DNA from: Gammaproteobacteria bacterium | Lineage (GTDB): Bacteria; Pseudomonadota; Gammaproteobacteria; Pseudomonadales; Azotimanducaceae | Assembly (NCBI GenBank): GCA_026708185.1 | Contig: JAPOVK010000050.1 | Coordinates: 1-64,000 of the forward strand | Direction: 5' to 3' | Length of the DNA: 64,000 bases | In this document: in pieces, positions 26,240-32,680 of the stretch | How the letters are laid out: each line of letters begins with the position of its first letter | How positions within the stretch are numbered: the stretch's first letter is position 1 | Notes under the pieces: model-generated | Seen by the model: only the letters and a program-made list of their open reading frames with translations | What the model was told of the DNA's origin: nothing | Databases searched by the model: none | Made by a program: the position numbers and the translations under genes

Positions 26240-27396
26240 GAAGGACCGGCGGCTGCGCCTTCTCCGTGCGCGAGTATGGGGAGCTCGTCGGGACTGCCGT
26301 CGGCGCCGGGTGCCTGCATCTCCACAGCGACCCGTTGCCCCGCAACGACGTACTCTTGGCCGACGGTGATCAGTGTGGTCTCCCACGGCAGCCCGGTGAC
26401 CCAGGCACCATCGTGTTCGTCGGCCACCACGTTGACGTGCTGAAAGCGGACCCGCTGGTCGGCATCCACGATTCGCACGCCCAGACGGCCCTCGTCGTCG
26501 AGGGCGAACAGCGCCGGCGAGATCTTGTGCGCGAGCAGCTCGCCGACGCGGATATTGATTTCGGTGGTGACGCCGCTGCGCAACGCGTAGTCCGGGTTCG
26601 GCACGGTGATCTCGATGCGGTACGTCCGTGTCTCGGGCTCGGCCTGCTGGCCCACGAAGGAGATCGGCCCGGTCACTCCTGCGCCGGTCGCGAGTCTCCC
26701 CGTGGTGGGAGACCCGACCGATACGCGATAGACGTCCCGCTCGGCGATCTGGCCGACCAGCAGCATCGGGTCGAGATCGACGATGCGCGCGCAGGCCGTG
26801 CCGGATTGCGCATAGTCGCCGACTTCAAGCTCCACATCCTCGACGATGCCGTCGAAGGGTGCGCGGATGAAGGTCCGCTCGAGGTCGAGAGCCGCCGCTT
26901 CAAGCTGCGCCTGGGCCGTCGCGAGCCGTGCACGTGCCTGGGCGATTGCGGTCGCCGACTGAAAGCCCCGATCCTTGAGCTTCAGGCTGCCGAGGTACTC
27001 GAGTCGCGCTTGGTTGACGCCCTCCTTGCCCTGGGTGATACGGGCCTGGCGGTCTTCCACGGCGATTTGGCACAAGAGATCGCCGGTCTCAACCCGGTCG
27101 CCGCGCTCGACCGGGCGGGCGACCACCCGGCCCCGCGTTTCCGCCTGCACGGCAACCGTGCGCTTGTTCTCCGTGCGACCGCGCACGGAGATCTGTTCGG
27201 GACGCGTGCGCGCGTGGATGACCTTTGCCCGGACGGCCGTCGGCGCCTTGTCGTCGGCGCTCCCGGCGAGCAGTGTATTGGCTTCGGCCAGCGACGGGTG
27301 TTCCGAGACACCTTCTTCTGCGGTCAGGAAACCCGACAGCAGCCAGATTGCGACCGCAACAGTGATGACGAGGGCGGTGATGTAAGTGCCGCGCAT
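26236..27396 (-). CDS. RND efflux periplasmic adaptor (HlyD family)
   Basis: 386 residues. N-terminal anchor 'ITALVITVAVAIWLLSGFL', first lipoyl half 'VQAETRGRVVARPVERGDRVETGDLLCQI', alpha-hairpin 'ARITQGKEGVNQARLEYLGSLKLKDRGFQSATAIAQARARL', second lipoyl half 'IRAPFDGIVEDVELEVGDYAQSGT', then barrel and membrane-proximal domains. Overlaps the pump gene by 4 nt (ATGA). Bridges the RND pump to an outer-membrane channel encoded elsewhere. The 661-residue plus-strand ORF covering it is a shadow. Confidence 0.93.
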   Translation of the reverse strand: MRGTYITALVITVAVAIWLLSGFLTAEEGVSEHPSLAEANTLLAGSADDKAPTAVRAKVIHARTRPEQISVRGRTENKRTVAVQAETRGRVVARPVERGDRVETGDLLCQIAVEDRQARITQGKEGVNQARLEYLGSLKLKDRGFQSATAIAQARARLATAQAQLEAAALDLERTFIRAPFDGIVEDVELEVGDYAQSGTACARIVDLDPMLLVGQIAERDVYRVSVGSPTTGRLATGAGVTGPISFVGQQAEPETRTYRIEITVPNPDYALRSGVTTEINIRVGELLAHKISPALFALDDEGRLGVRIVDADQRVRFQHVNVVADEHDGAWVTGLPWETTLITVGQEYVVAGQRVAVEMQAPGADGSPDELPILAHGEGAAAGPS

Positions 27397-27477
27397 GGAA
27401 GTCCAGCGGAGTGGATTGCTACCAAAAGTAACACATTAGGCCTGCCGCACGCGAGAGCGGCCAGCCAGCGGCAATCG

Positions 27478-27897
27478 CTACCACTCGCCCGTATTGGGCA
27501 TGGAGGCCCAAGGCTCCTTCTGCGGCAGCGGCGCGCCGTCCTGCAGCAACTCAACCGAGATGTTGTCGGGCGACCGGACGAACGCCATGTAGCCGTCGCG
27601 CGGCGGTCGGTTGATGGTCACGCCGCCGGCCATCAGGCGCTCGCAGAGCGCGTAGATGTCGTCCACGCGATAGGCCAGGTGGCCGAAATTGCGGCCCCCG
27701 GCGAGCGTTTCCGGGTCCCAGTTGTAGGTCAGCTCGACCTGTGCCTCGCTGTCGCCGGGTGCGGCGAGGAAGACGAGCGAGAACCGCCCTCCTTCGTTGT
27801 CGATGCGTCGCAGTTCCTCGAGGCCGAGTTTGTTGCAGTAGAAGTCGAGAGACGCGTCGAGGTCGGCAACGCGAACCATGGTGTGGAGGTATTTCAT
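27478..27897 (-). CDS. gloA: Lactoylglutathione lyase (glyoxalase I)
   Basis: Converts the hemithioacetal of methylglyoxal and glutathione to S-lactoylglutathione. 139 residues from ATG 27897 (the 213-residue ORF reads through repeats). The four metal ligands are in the expected places: His in 'MKYLHTMVRVADLD', Glu in 'VELTYNW', His in 'GHLAYRVDDIY' and Glu in 'SVELLQDG'. 'DFYCNKLGLEELRR' and 'FGHLAYRV' are typical of the short Ni-type bacterial enzyme. Cytoplasmic dimer. Confidence 0.93.
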   Translation of the reverse strand: MKYLHTMVRVADLDASLDFYCNKLGLEELRRIDNEGGRFSLVFLAAPGDSEAQVELTYNWDPETLAGGRNFGHLAYRVDDIYALCERLMAGGVTINRPPRDGYMAFVRSPDNISVELLQDGAPLPQKEPWASMPNTGEW

Positions 27898-28004
27898 GGT
27901 GAGTCGATCAGGCGGATGTGGCCTACAAGAATAGCCGATCGGACAGCAGCGAGGCGAAGGCACCGGCGGCATCCAAGCTGCGGCCTTGGCGGTGGCTACA
28001 AGAG

Positions 28005-28086
28005 AGAGCCCTCGGCCGGGGAGCGCGAGGGGCTTGCCCCTCGCAGGAGCCCTCAGCCGGGGAGCGCGAGGGGCTTGCCCCTCGCA
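28005..28086. repeat. Two 41-bp palindromic repeats
   Basis: Units AGAGCCCTCGGCCGGGG... and GGAGCCCTCAGCCGGGG... each contain GCGAGGGGC-TT-GCCCCTCGC. They match the 45-bp array at 1-165 except for loop bases and a 4-bp shorter linker. Confidence 0.88.
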
Positions 28087-28095
28087 CAAAGAAAG

Positions 28096-28119
28096 ATGCC
28101 CCGGCCGAAGCCGGGGCAT
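28096..28119. terminator. Perfect 10-bp hairpin with CGAA tetraloop
   Basis: ATGCCCCGGC-CGAA-GCCGGGGCAT. Very stable, directly after the palindromic repeats. No T tract on either strand, so termination is only a possibility. Confidence 0.55.
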
Positions 28120-28120
28120 T

Positions 28121-28145
28121 CCAGGGGGGCGACGCGTCCCCCTGG
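28121..28145. repeat. 8-bp hairpin
   Basis: CCAGGGGG-N9-CCCCCTGG, immediately next to the tetraloop hairpin, making four stem-loops in a row within 140 bp. Confidence 0.65.
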
Positions 28146-28329
28146 TTCAAGGGGAGAGCAATGGAGAACTCGTCGCGAGGCAGTACTTTACGGTCGGATT
28201 GTGAATGGCTGTGCAAGGAATAGTGGAATTCCCGTGGACTACTGCTTGTAGCGTCCGATCTCAAGGCGAAACGCACATGTCGGACGCGGGCTAAGATGCG
28301 CGCACAGGCGTTGACTGCGGAGCAAGGGC

Positions 28330-29472
28330 ATGCAGACGATCCCCATCGCAGAACTGTTGCCGGACACGGTCGCCGTGCACGGCGCACTCGACTTCGACAA
28401 GCGTGGCTCCGGTCTTGCGCCACGGCGGCTACCCGCATGGACGCGTCTGCAATTGCCGGCGGTCATGGATGCCATGGTGCGGATGCCGTCCGGCGTGCGC
28501 TTGTGCTTCGCCACGGATTCACGTCGCGTTGGCGTGCACTTCCTGGCGACCAACATGGTCACCCCGCCGCGGTCGAGGCGTCCTGTCGTATTCAACTGCG
28601 AAGCGGCCGATCGACTGCAGGATGGCGCGTCGACCGAAGGCAACGCGATTGTCTTCAACCCCGAAGCTCCCGGCGGATTCGAACTCGTCCGTGGCGAAGC
28701 CGACACCGTCGTTTTCGATGTTCCCACGGGGGCGCCGGTCTGCGAGATCTGGCTGCCGCACAACGCCTTCGTCGAGTTGCGCGCCCTCACGATCGACGAC
28801 GGTGCCACCGTCTCGCCGCCACCCGCCGAGGCGCGACCCCGGTGGATCCACTACGGCAGCTCCATCAGTCACTGCATGGAGGCTCTCGAGCCCGCCAAGA
28901 CCTGGCCCGCTGTGGCCGCCCGGCGCGCCGGCGTGGCGTTGCAGAACCTGGGCTTCGGCGGCCAATGCCACCTCGACCAGTTCGTCGCGCGCACGATCCG
29001 CGACGCCGAAGCGGACATCGTCAGCATCAAGACCGGCATCAACGTGGTGAACATGGACTCGATGCGCGAGCGGGTGTTCGCTCCGGCATTCCACGGCTTC
29101 CTGGACACGATCCGCGAGGCCAAGCCCGACGTGCCCATCGTCGCTATCTCGCCCATCTACTGTCCCAGCGCGGAGACCCGTCCGGGGCCGACCGTGCCGA
29201 ACGAGGAGGGCAAGTTCGTCACCATCGACGGCTTCGAACCTCACCGGGTCGGTTGCCTTTCCTTGACGCGGATCCGCGAGATCCTTGAGAGTGCCGTGGA
29301 TGCGCGGCGCGTCGCGGGCGATGCCAACCTCCACTACGTGGACGGGTTGGATCTCTTCGGTGAGGCCGACGCCGACGACTTGCCGGACGACCTGCATCCG
29401 AATCCGGCCGGCTACGAGCGCATGGGCGAGCGTTTCGCGCCAACGCTCCGCCGGATTGTCGGCAGTCGGTGA
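28330..29472 (+). CDS. SGNH/GDSL-family hydrolase
   Basis: 380 residues, no signal peptide. After a ~175-residue N-terminal beta-rich domain comes the SGNH core: block I Ser in 'IHYGSSISHCMEA', block II Gly in 'NLGFGGQCHLD', block III Asn in 'IKTGINVVN', and the Asp/His of block V in 'DDLHPNPAGYERMG'. This layout matches the GDSL-like family 3 (PF14606-like) esterases that carry a jelly-roll domain before the catalytic domain. Carbohydrate O-acyl esterase activity is the usual guess; unproven here. Confidence 0.88.
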   Translation: MQTIPIAELLPDTVAVHGALDFDKRGSGLAPRRLPAWTRLQLPAVMDAMVRMPSGVRLCFATDSRRVGVHFLATNMVTPPRSRRPVVFNCEAADRLQDGASTEGNAIVFNPEAPGGFELVRGEADTVVFDVPTGAPVCEIWLPHNAFVELRALTIDDGATVSPPPAEARPRWIHYGSSISHCMEALEPAKTWPAVAARRAGVALQNLGFGGQCHLDQFVARTIRDAEADIVSIKTGINVVNMDSMRERVFAPAFHGFLDTIREAKPDVPIVAISPIYCPSAETRPGPTVPNEEGKFVTIDGFEPHRVGCLSLTRIREILESAVDARRVAGDANLHYVDGLDLFGEADADDLPDDLHPNPAGYERMGERFAPTLRRIVGSR

Positions 29473-29491
29473 GTGCCGGCGTTCCCGGGCT

Positions 29492-29567
29492 GGTCGGCGT
29501 GGCCTTGGGCCGGAGGCGAAGCCGGTGCCGAGCGAACGCGAGGTACCGGACACGGCTATGGGGCGCT
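29492..29567 (+). repeat. Dispersed intergenic element, copy B
   Basis: Same flanks as copy A at 1038-1131: GGTCGGCGTGGCCTTGGGCCGGAG and GGTGCCGAGCGAACGCGAGG through GGCTATGGGGCGCT, nearly identical over ~45 bp. The hairpin between the flanks is reduced to GGC-GAA-GCC. Confidence 0.85.
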
Positions 29568-29623
29568 TCCATGAAACAAGCCCAAGTCTTGTTGCCTGGC
29601 GGTCGGCGCCGCCTCGCCGCCGG

Positions 29624-29668
29624 GAGAATTCGCGCAGCGAATTCTCGGGGCGACCGCGAAGCGGTCGC
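29624..29668. repeat. Two adjacent hairpins
   Basis: GAGAATTCGC-GCA-GCGAATTCTC (10-bp stem, 29624-29646) and GCGACCGC-GAA-GCGGTCGC (8-bp stem, 29650-29668). Both are perfect and have 3-nt loops. Confidence 0.8.
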
Positions 29669-29674
29669 GTCTCG

Positions 29675-29725
29675 CATGGAACATCCGCCAGAGGAAACGC
29701 AGTTCCCGTCGGCGGATGTTCCATG
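29675..29725. repeat. Long inverted repeat with 21-nt loop (copy 2)
   Basis: Arms CATGGAACATCCGCC / GGCGGATGTTCCATG pair perfectly over 15 bp around AGAGGAAACGCAGTTCCCGTC. Loop length and much of the loop sequence match copy 1 (983-1035), although the arms differ. Confidence 0.85.
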
Positions 29726-29798
29726 ATCGACGGCGGGGCTGGGCCGAAGGCCGAGTAAGCGCACAGCGGAGCGAAGCGCAGGGCGAGCCGTGGGGCGC

Positions 29799-31001
29799 TC
29801 AGACGACGCCGCTCTCCCGAAGGGCGTTGATCGCCCGCGTGTCGTAGCCGAGTTCCTTGAGAACCGCATCGGTGTGTTCACCGACTTCTGGCGCCTTCTT
29901 GACACCGACGCGGTGGATAGCGTCGACGTTGACCGGGTGGTTGATGACGTAGTCGGCCCCGATGTCGTCCACGGGTTTGGTGATGATGCCGTTGGCCTTG
30001 AGTTGGTGATCCCCGGGAAGGTCGTGGACGCTCCCGACCAGCGACACCGGGACGCCCTCGGCCTCGAAGGTGGCTAGCCAATCCGCGGTTGTTCTGCTCG
30101 CCAGCACCGGGCGAAGGCGGTCGGCAAGGGCTGTACCCGACTGGATACGCGCCTCGCGGGTCGAGAACGCCGGGTCGTCGAGCAGTTCGGCGACGCCCAG
30201 GACTTCGAAGAAGCGCCGTATCTCCGACTCGCTCCGCACGAACGTGAATTGCAGCCAACGCCCGTCCGCGGTCTCGTACATCTCCCGCGTGAAATAGCGC
30301 GGCGCGCGGTTCGGATAGTTCGAGAAGTCGCTGCCGCGAGCGAACTTGGCACCAGCGATGCACGACGCGGCCCAAACACCGTTGGCGATCAACGACGTGT
30401 GCACCATGCTGCCTTCCCCGGTGCGTTCCCGATGCAGGAGCGCCGTGACGATGGACGCATACATCGAGATCGCCGTGGGATGGTCGCCCATGCCCGGCAG
30501 GGAGTGCGCCGGCTTCGCGCCCGGCGCGCGGACCACGTCCATCAGTCCCGAGCGGGACCAGTATGCGACCAGGTCGAAGCCTTCCCGGTCCTTTTCCGGC
30601 CCGTATTCGCCGTAGGCCGTCAGCGACGCGTAGACCATGCGTGGATTGAGGGGCTTCAAATCCTCGTACGTGAGCCCGAGCCGCCGACGCATGTGGAGCG
30701 GATAGTTCGTGACGTAGACGTCGCACCGCGCGACGAGTTTGCGCAAGATCGCCTGGCCCGCCTCGGTCTTGAGGTTAATGGTAATCGAGCGCTTATTGCG
30801 GGCATCTTGGGCCCAGGCATAGTTGATGTCGGCGTTCGGCGTCCCGGGGCCGTGGGCAAGGCGCCGGTAGGCGTCGCCTTCGCCGGGCATTTCGATCTTC
30901 GTCACGTCGGCGCCGTAGTCGGCGAGGATCGTGGACGACACGGGTCCGGCGATCCAGGTTCCTGCGTCGACCACTTTGAGTCCCTCAAACAGTGCGTCCA
31001 T
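29799..31001 (-). CDS. CaiB/BaiF family (type III) CoA-transferase
   Basis: 400 residues from ATG 31001; the 476-residue ORF has no support upstream. 'LFEGLKVVDAGTWIAGPVSSTILADYGADVTKIEMPGEGD' is the family N-terminus, followed by 'DARNKRSITINLKTEAGQAILRKLVARCDVYVTNY' and 'GFDLVAYWSRSGLMDV' with the candidate catalytic Asp. 'GMGDHPTAISMYASIVTALLHRERTGEGSMVHTSL' completes the match. Moves CoA between an acyl-CoA donor and a carboxylic acid; substrates unknown. Divergent from a carboxylesterase, with 61 bp between. Confidence 0.92.
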   Translation of the reverse strand: MDALFEGLKVVDAGTWIAGPVSSTILADYGADVTKIEMPGEGDAYRRLAHGPGTPNADINYAWAQDARNKRSITINLKTEAGQAILRKLVARCDVYVTNYPLHMRRRLGLTYEDLKPLNPRMVYASLTAYGEYGPEKDREGFDLVAYWSRSGLMDVVRAPGAKPAHSLPGMGDHPTAISMYASIVTALLHRERTGEGSMVHTSLIANGVWAASCIAGAKFARGSDFSNYPNRAPRYFTREMYETADGRWLQFTFVRSESEIRRFFEVLGVAELLDDPAFSTREARIQSGTALADRLRPVLASRTTADWLATFEAEGVPVSLVGSVHDLPGDHQLKANGIITKPVDDIGADYVINHPVNVDAIHRVGVKKAPEVGEHTDAVLKELGYDTRAINALRESGVV

Positions 31002-31062
31002 CAAGCCCGTCCGCAAAAGTACGCTGTGTATGATGGTCGCGAACCTAAGGGGAGTCGAGCCA

Positions 31063-32667
31063 ATGCGACGTGCCGTGCCTGTGTTGCTTCTTGTGCTGTT
31101 GGTCGCGTGCCGGGCGGAGGAGGCCCAGCCGGAGGTGCAGCCCGAGGCGGCGGATCCGAATGTCGCGGCGACCACGTCCGGGCCGGTGCGCGGTGAAACC
31201 GTCGACGGCGTACGCGTCTTCCGCGGCATCCCCTATGCGTCGCCGCCGGTCGGGGACTTGCGCTGGAAACCGCCCGCTCCGACGACCGCCTGGAGCGAGC
31301 CGCGCGACGCACTGGATTTCGGGACGCCCTGTTGGCAGCCGCGGCTCGAAGGCTTCTACAGCCGGGGCCCAATCGATCGATCCGAGGATTGCCTGTACCT
31401 CAACGTCTGGACGCGGGCCGCCGCAGGCGACGCGCTGCCGGTGATGGTGTGGATTCACGGCGGCGCCCTGCAGATCGGCCACGGTCACCTGCCGATGTAC
31501 GACGGCGGGGCGCTCACCGAAAAGGGCGTCGTGCTGGTCAGCATCAACTACCGACTTGGCGTGATGGGCTTCCTCGCCCACGAGGAGTTGTCCGCCGAAT
31601 CTCCGGAAGGCGCGTCCGGGAACTACGGCATCCTCGATCAGATCGCGGCACTCTCCTGGGTCCGCGACAACATCGCGGCGTTCGGCGGGGATCCCGGCAA
31701 CGTCACCGTGTTCGGCGAGTCGGCGGGCTCCTGGAGCGTCTGCTTGCTCTACGCGTCGCCGCTCGCGGGCGGCCTCGTGCATCGTGCGATCGGTCAGTCG
31801 GGAGGCTGCTTCGCGCCGTATCCGGCACTTGCGGCCGACACGCCGGCCGGACCGTCGGGCCATGCCGTTGGCGCATCGCTTGCCGAAGCCCTGTCCGTCG
31901 AGGACCTGGCGGGGCTGCGGGCCATCGAGGCGGCGGCGCTGTACGAGAAGATCGCCGAGGCCGAGTGGACCGCCAGCGGCCTGGTTTTCGTGGACGGTCA
32001 CCTGCTCCCGGCGGAACCCCGGGCTCTGGTCGAGGCAGGACGGAACAATCGGATCCCGGTGATGGTCGGCTCCAATGCCCACGAGGGGACGACGCTGTTC
32101 GCAGGCATGGGCGAAGTTGACGAAGCGACGTACCAGGCGGGCGTCGAGCAGGCCTGGGGCGATCTCGCCGGCGAGATTCTCGACGCCTACGCCGAAGACG
32201 CTGCGGTCAGCCCCGACACCGCGCAACGCCGGATCCTCTCCGACCAGTACTTCGCCTGGCAGATGCGAGCGTGGGCGCGTGCCCAGACCGCGCAGGGCGA
32301 CCCGGCATGGCTGTACTACTTCTCCCACGTACCGGACCTTGGCGGCGAGTACGGAACCTCGATGGGCGCGTTCCACGCGGCCGAGATTCCGTACGCGTTC
32401 GGCAATCCGACACTGGGTTTCGGCGACGGCGGGGACGAGTTGTCGACCCGGGCCAGCGATCTCGAGGTGACCCGCCTGATGACGGGTTACTGGACCAACT
32501 TCGCGAAAACGGGCGACCCCAACGGCGAAGGTCTGCCGCCGTGGCCGCGGTACGCGGCGGACACCGACCTCACGCTGGAGATCTCGGCGACCCCGCGCGA
32601 GATCGCGGGGTTGCGCAAGGCCAAGCTCGACATCATGGATCGCTTCTACGCCGTTGAGGACGAGTAG
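31063..32667 (+). CDS. Type-B carboxylesterase, lipoprotein
   Basis: 534 residues from ATG 31063 (AAGGGGAG upstream). Lipobox 'LLLVLLVAC' predicts a lipid-anchored periplasmic enzyme. Nucleophile elbow 'VFGESAGSWSV', oxyanion loop 'VWIHGGALQIG', catalytic Glu in 'SNAHEGTTLF' and His in 'GAFHAAEIPYAFG' are all present. 'GVRVFRGIPYASPPVGDLRWKPP' and 'SEDCLYLNVW' are family signatures. Strong paralogue of the enzyme at 38033, sharing long blocks such as 'VRDNIAAFGGDP.NVT.FGESAGS'. Convergent with the ankyrin-hydrolase gene 14 bp away. Confidence 0.94.
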   Translation: MRRAVPVLLLVLLVACRAEEAQPEVQPEAADPNVAATTSGPVRGETVDGVRVFRGIPYASPPVGDLRWKPPAPTTAWSEPRDALDFGTPCWQPRLEGFYSRGPIDRSEDCLYLNVWTRAAAGDALPVMVWIHGGALQIGHGHLPMYDGGALTEKGVVLVSINYRLGVMGFLAHEELSAESPEGASGNYGILDQIAALSWVRDNIAAFGGDPGNVTVFGESAGSWSVCLLYASPLAGGLVHRAIGQSGGCFAPYPALAADTPAGPSGHAVGASLAEALSVEDLAGLRAIEAAALYEKIAEAEWTASGLVFVDGHLLPAEPRALVEAGRNNRIPVMVGSNAHEGTTLFAGMGEVDEATYQAGVEQAWGDLAGEILDAYAEDAAVSPDTAQRRILSDQYFAWQMRAWARAQTAQGDPAWLYYFSHVPDLGGEYGTSMGAFHAAEIPYAFGNPTLGFGDGGDELSTRASDLEVTRLMTGYWTNFAKTGDPNGEGLPPWPRYAADTDLTLEISATPREIAGLRKAKLDIMDRFYAVEDE

Positions 32668-32680
32668 GGCACCGGCCTAG

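Larger units (their letters stand above)
27898..28329. other. 432-bp intergenic region built of hairpins and repeats
   Basis: No gene accepted. It holds two 41-bp copies of the palindromic repeat family also seen at 1-165 (28005-28086), then a 10-bp-stem tetraloop hairpin (28096-28119), then an 8-bp-stem hairpin (28121-28145). About 100 bp of less structured sequence follows up to the SGNH hydrolase start. ORFs across this stretch are repeat translations. Confidence 0.75.
29473..29798. other. 326-bp non-coding region dense in inverted repeats
   Basis: Between convergent SGNH and CoA-transferase genes. In order: dispersed element copy B (29492-29567), hairpins at 29624-29646 and 29650-29668, the long inverted repeat at 29675-29725, and a sequence at 29733-29799 that looks like a diverged further copy (TGGGCCG..GAGCGAAGCGCAGG..TGGGGCGCT). 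ORFs here are repeat shadows. Confidence 0.75.

Noticed and set aside
24698-26443. 581-residue plus-strand ORF antisense to the RND pump
   Set aside because: His/Asp/Val-rich composition typical of a frame shadow; the pump on the other strand is unmistakable.
26266-28251. 661-residue plus-strand ORF
   Set aside because: Antisense to the RND adaptor and glyoxalase genes, which have clear family motifs; it continues through hairpin repeats. High GC creates such long shadows.
29219-29905. 228-residue minus ORF similar to the 5' extension of the Uma2 remnant ORF
   Set aside because: The similarity ('PHSRVRYLAFARHR') comes only from translating the dispersed element in both places.
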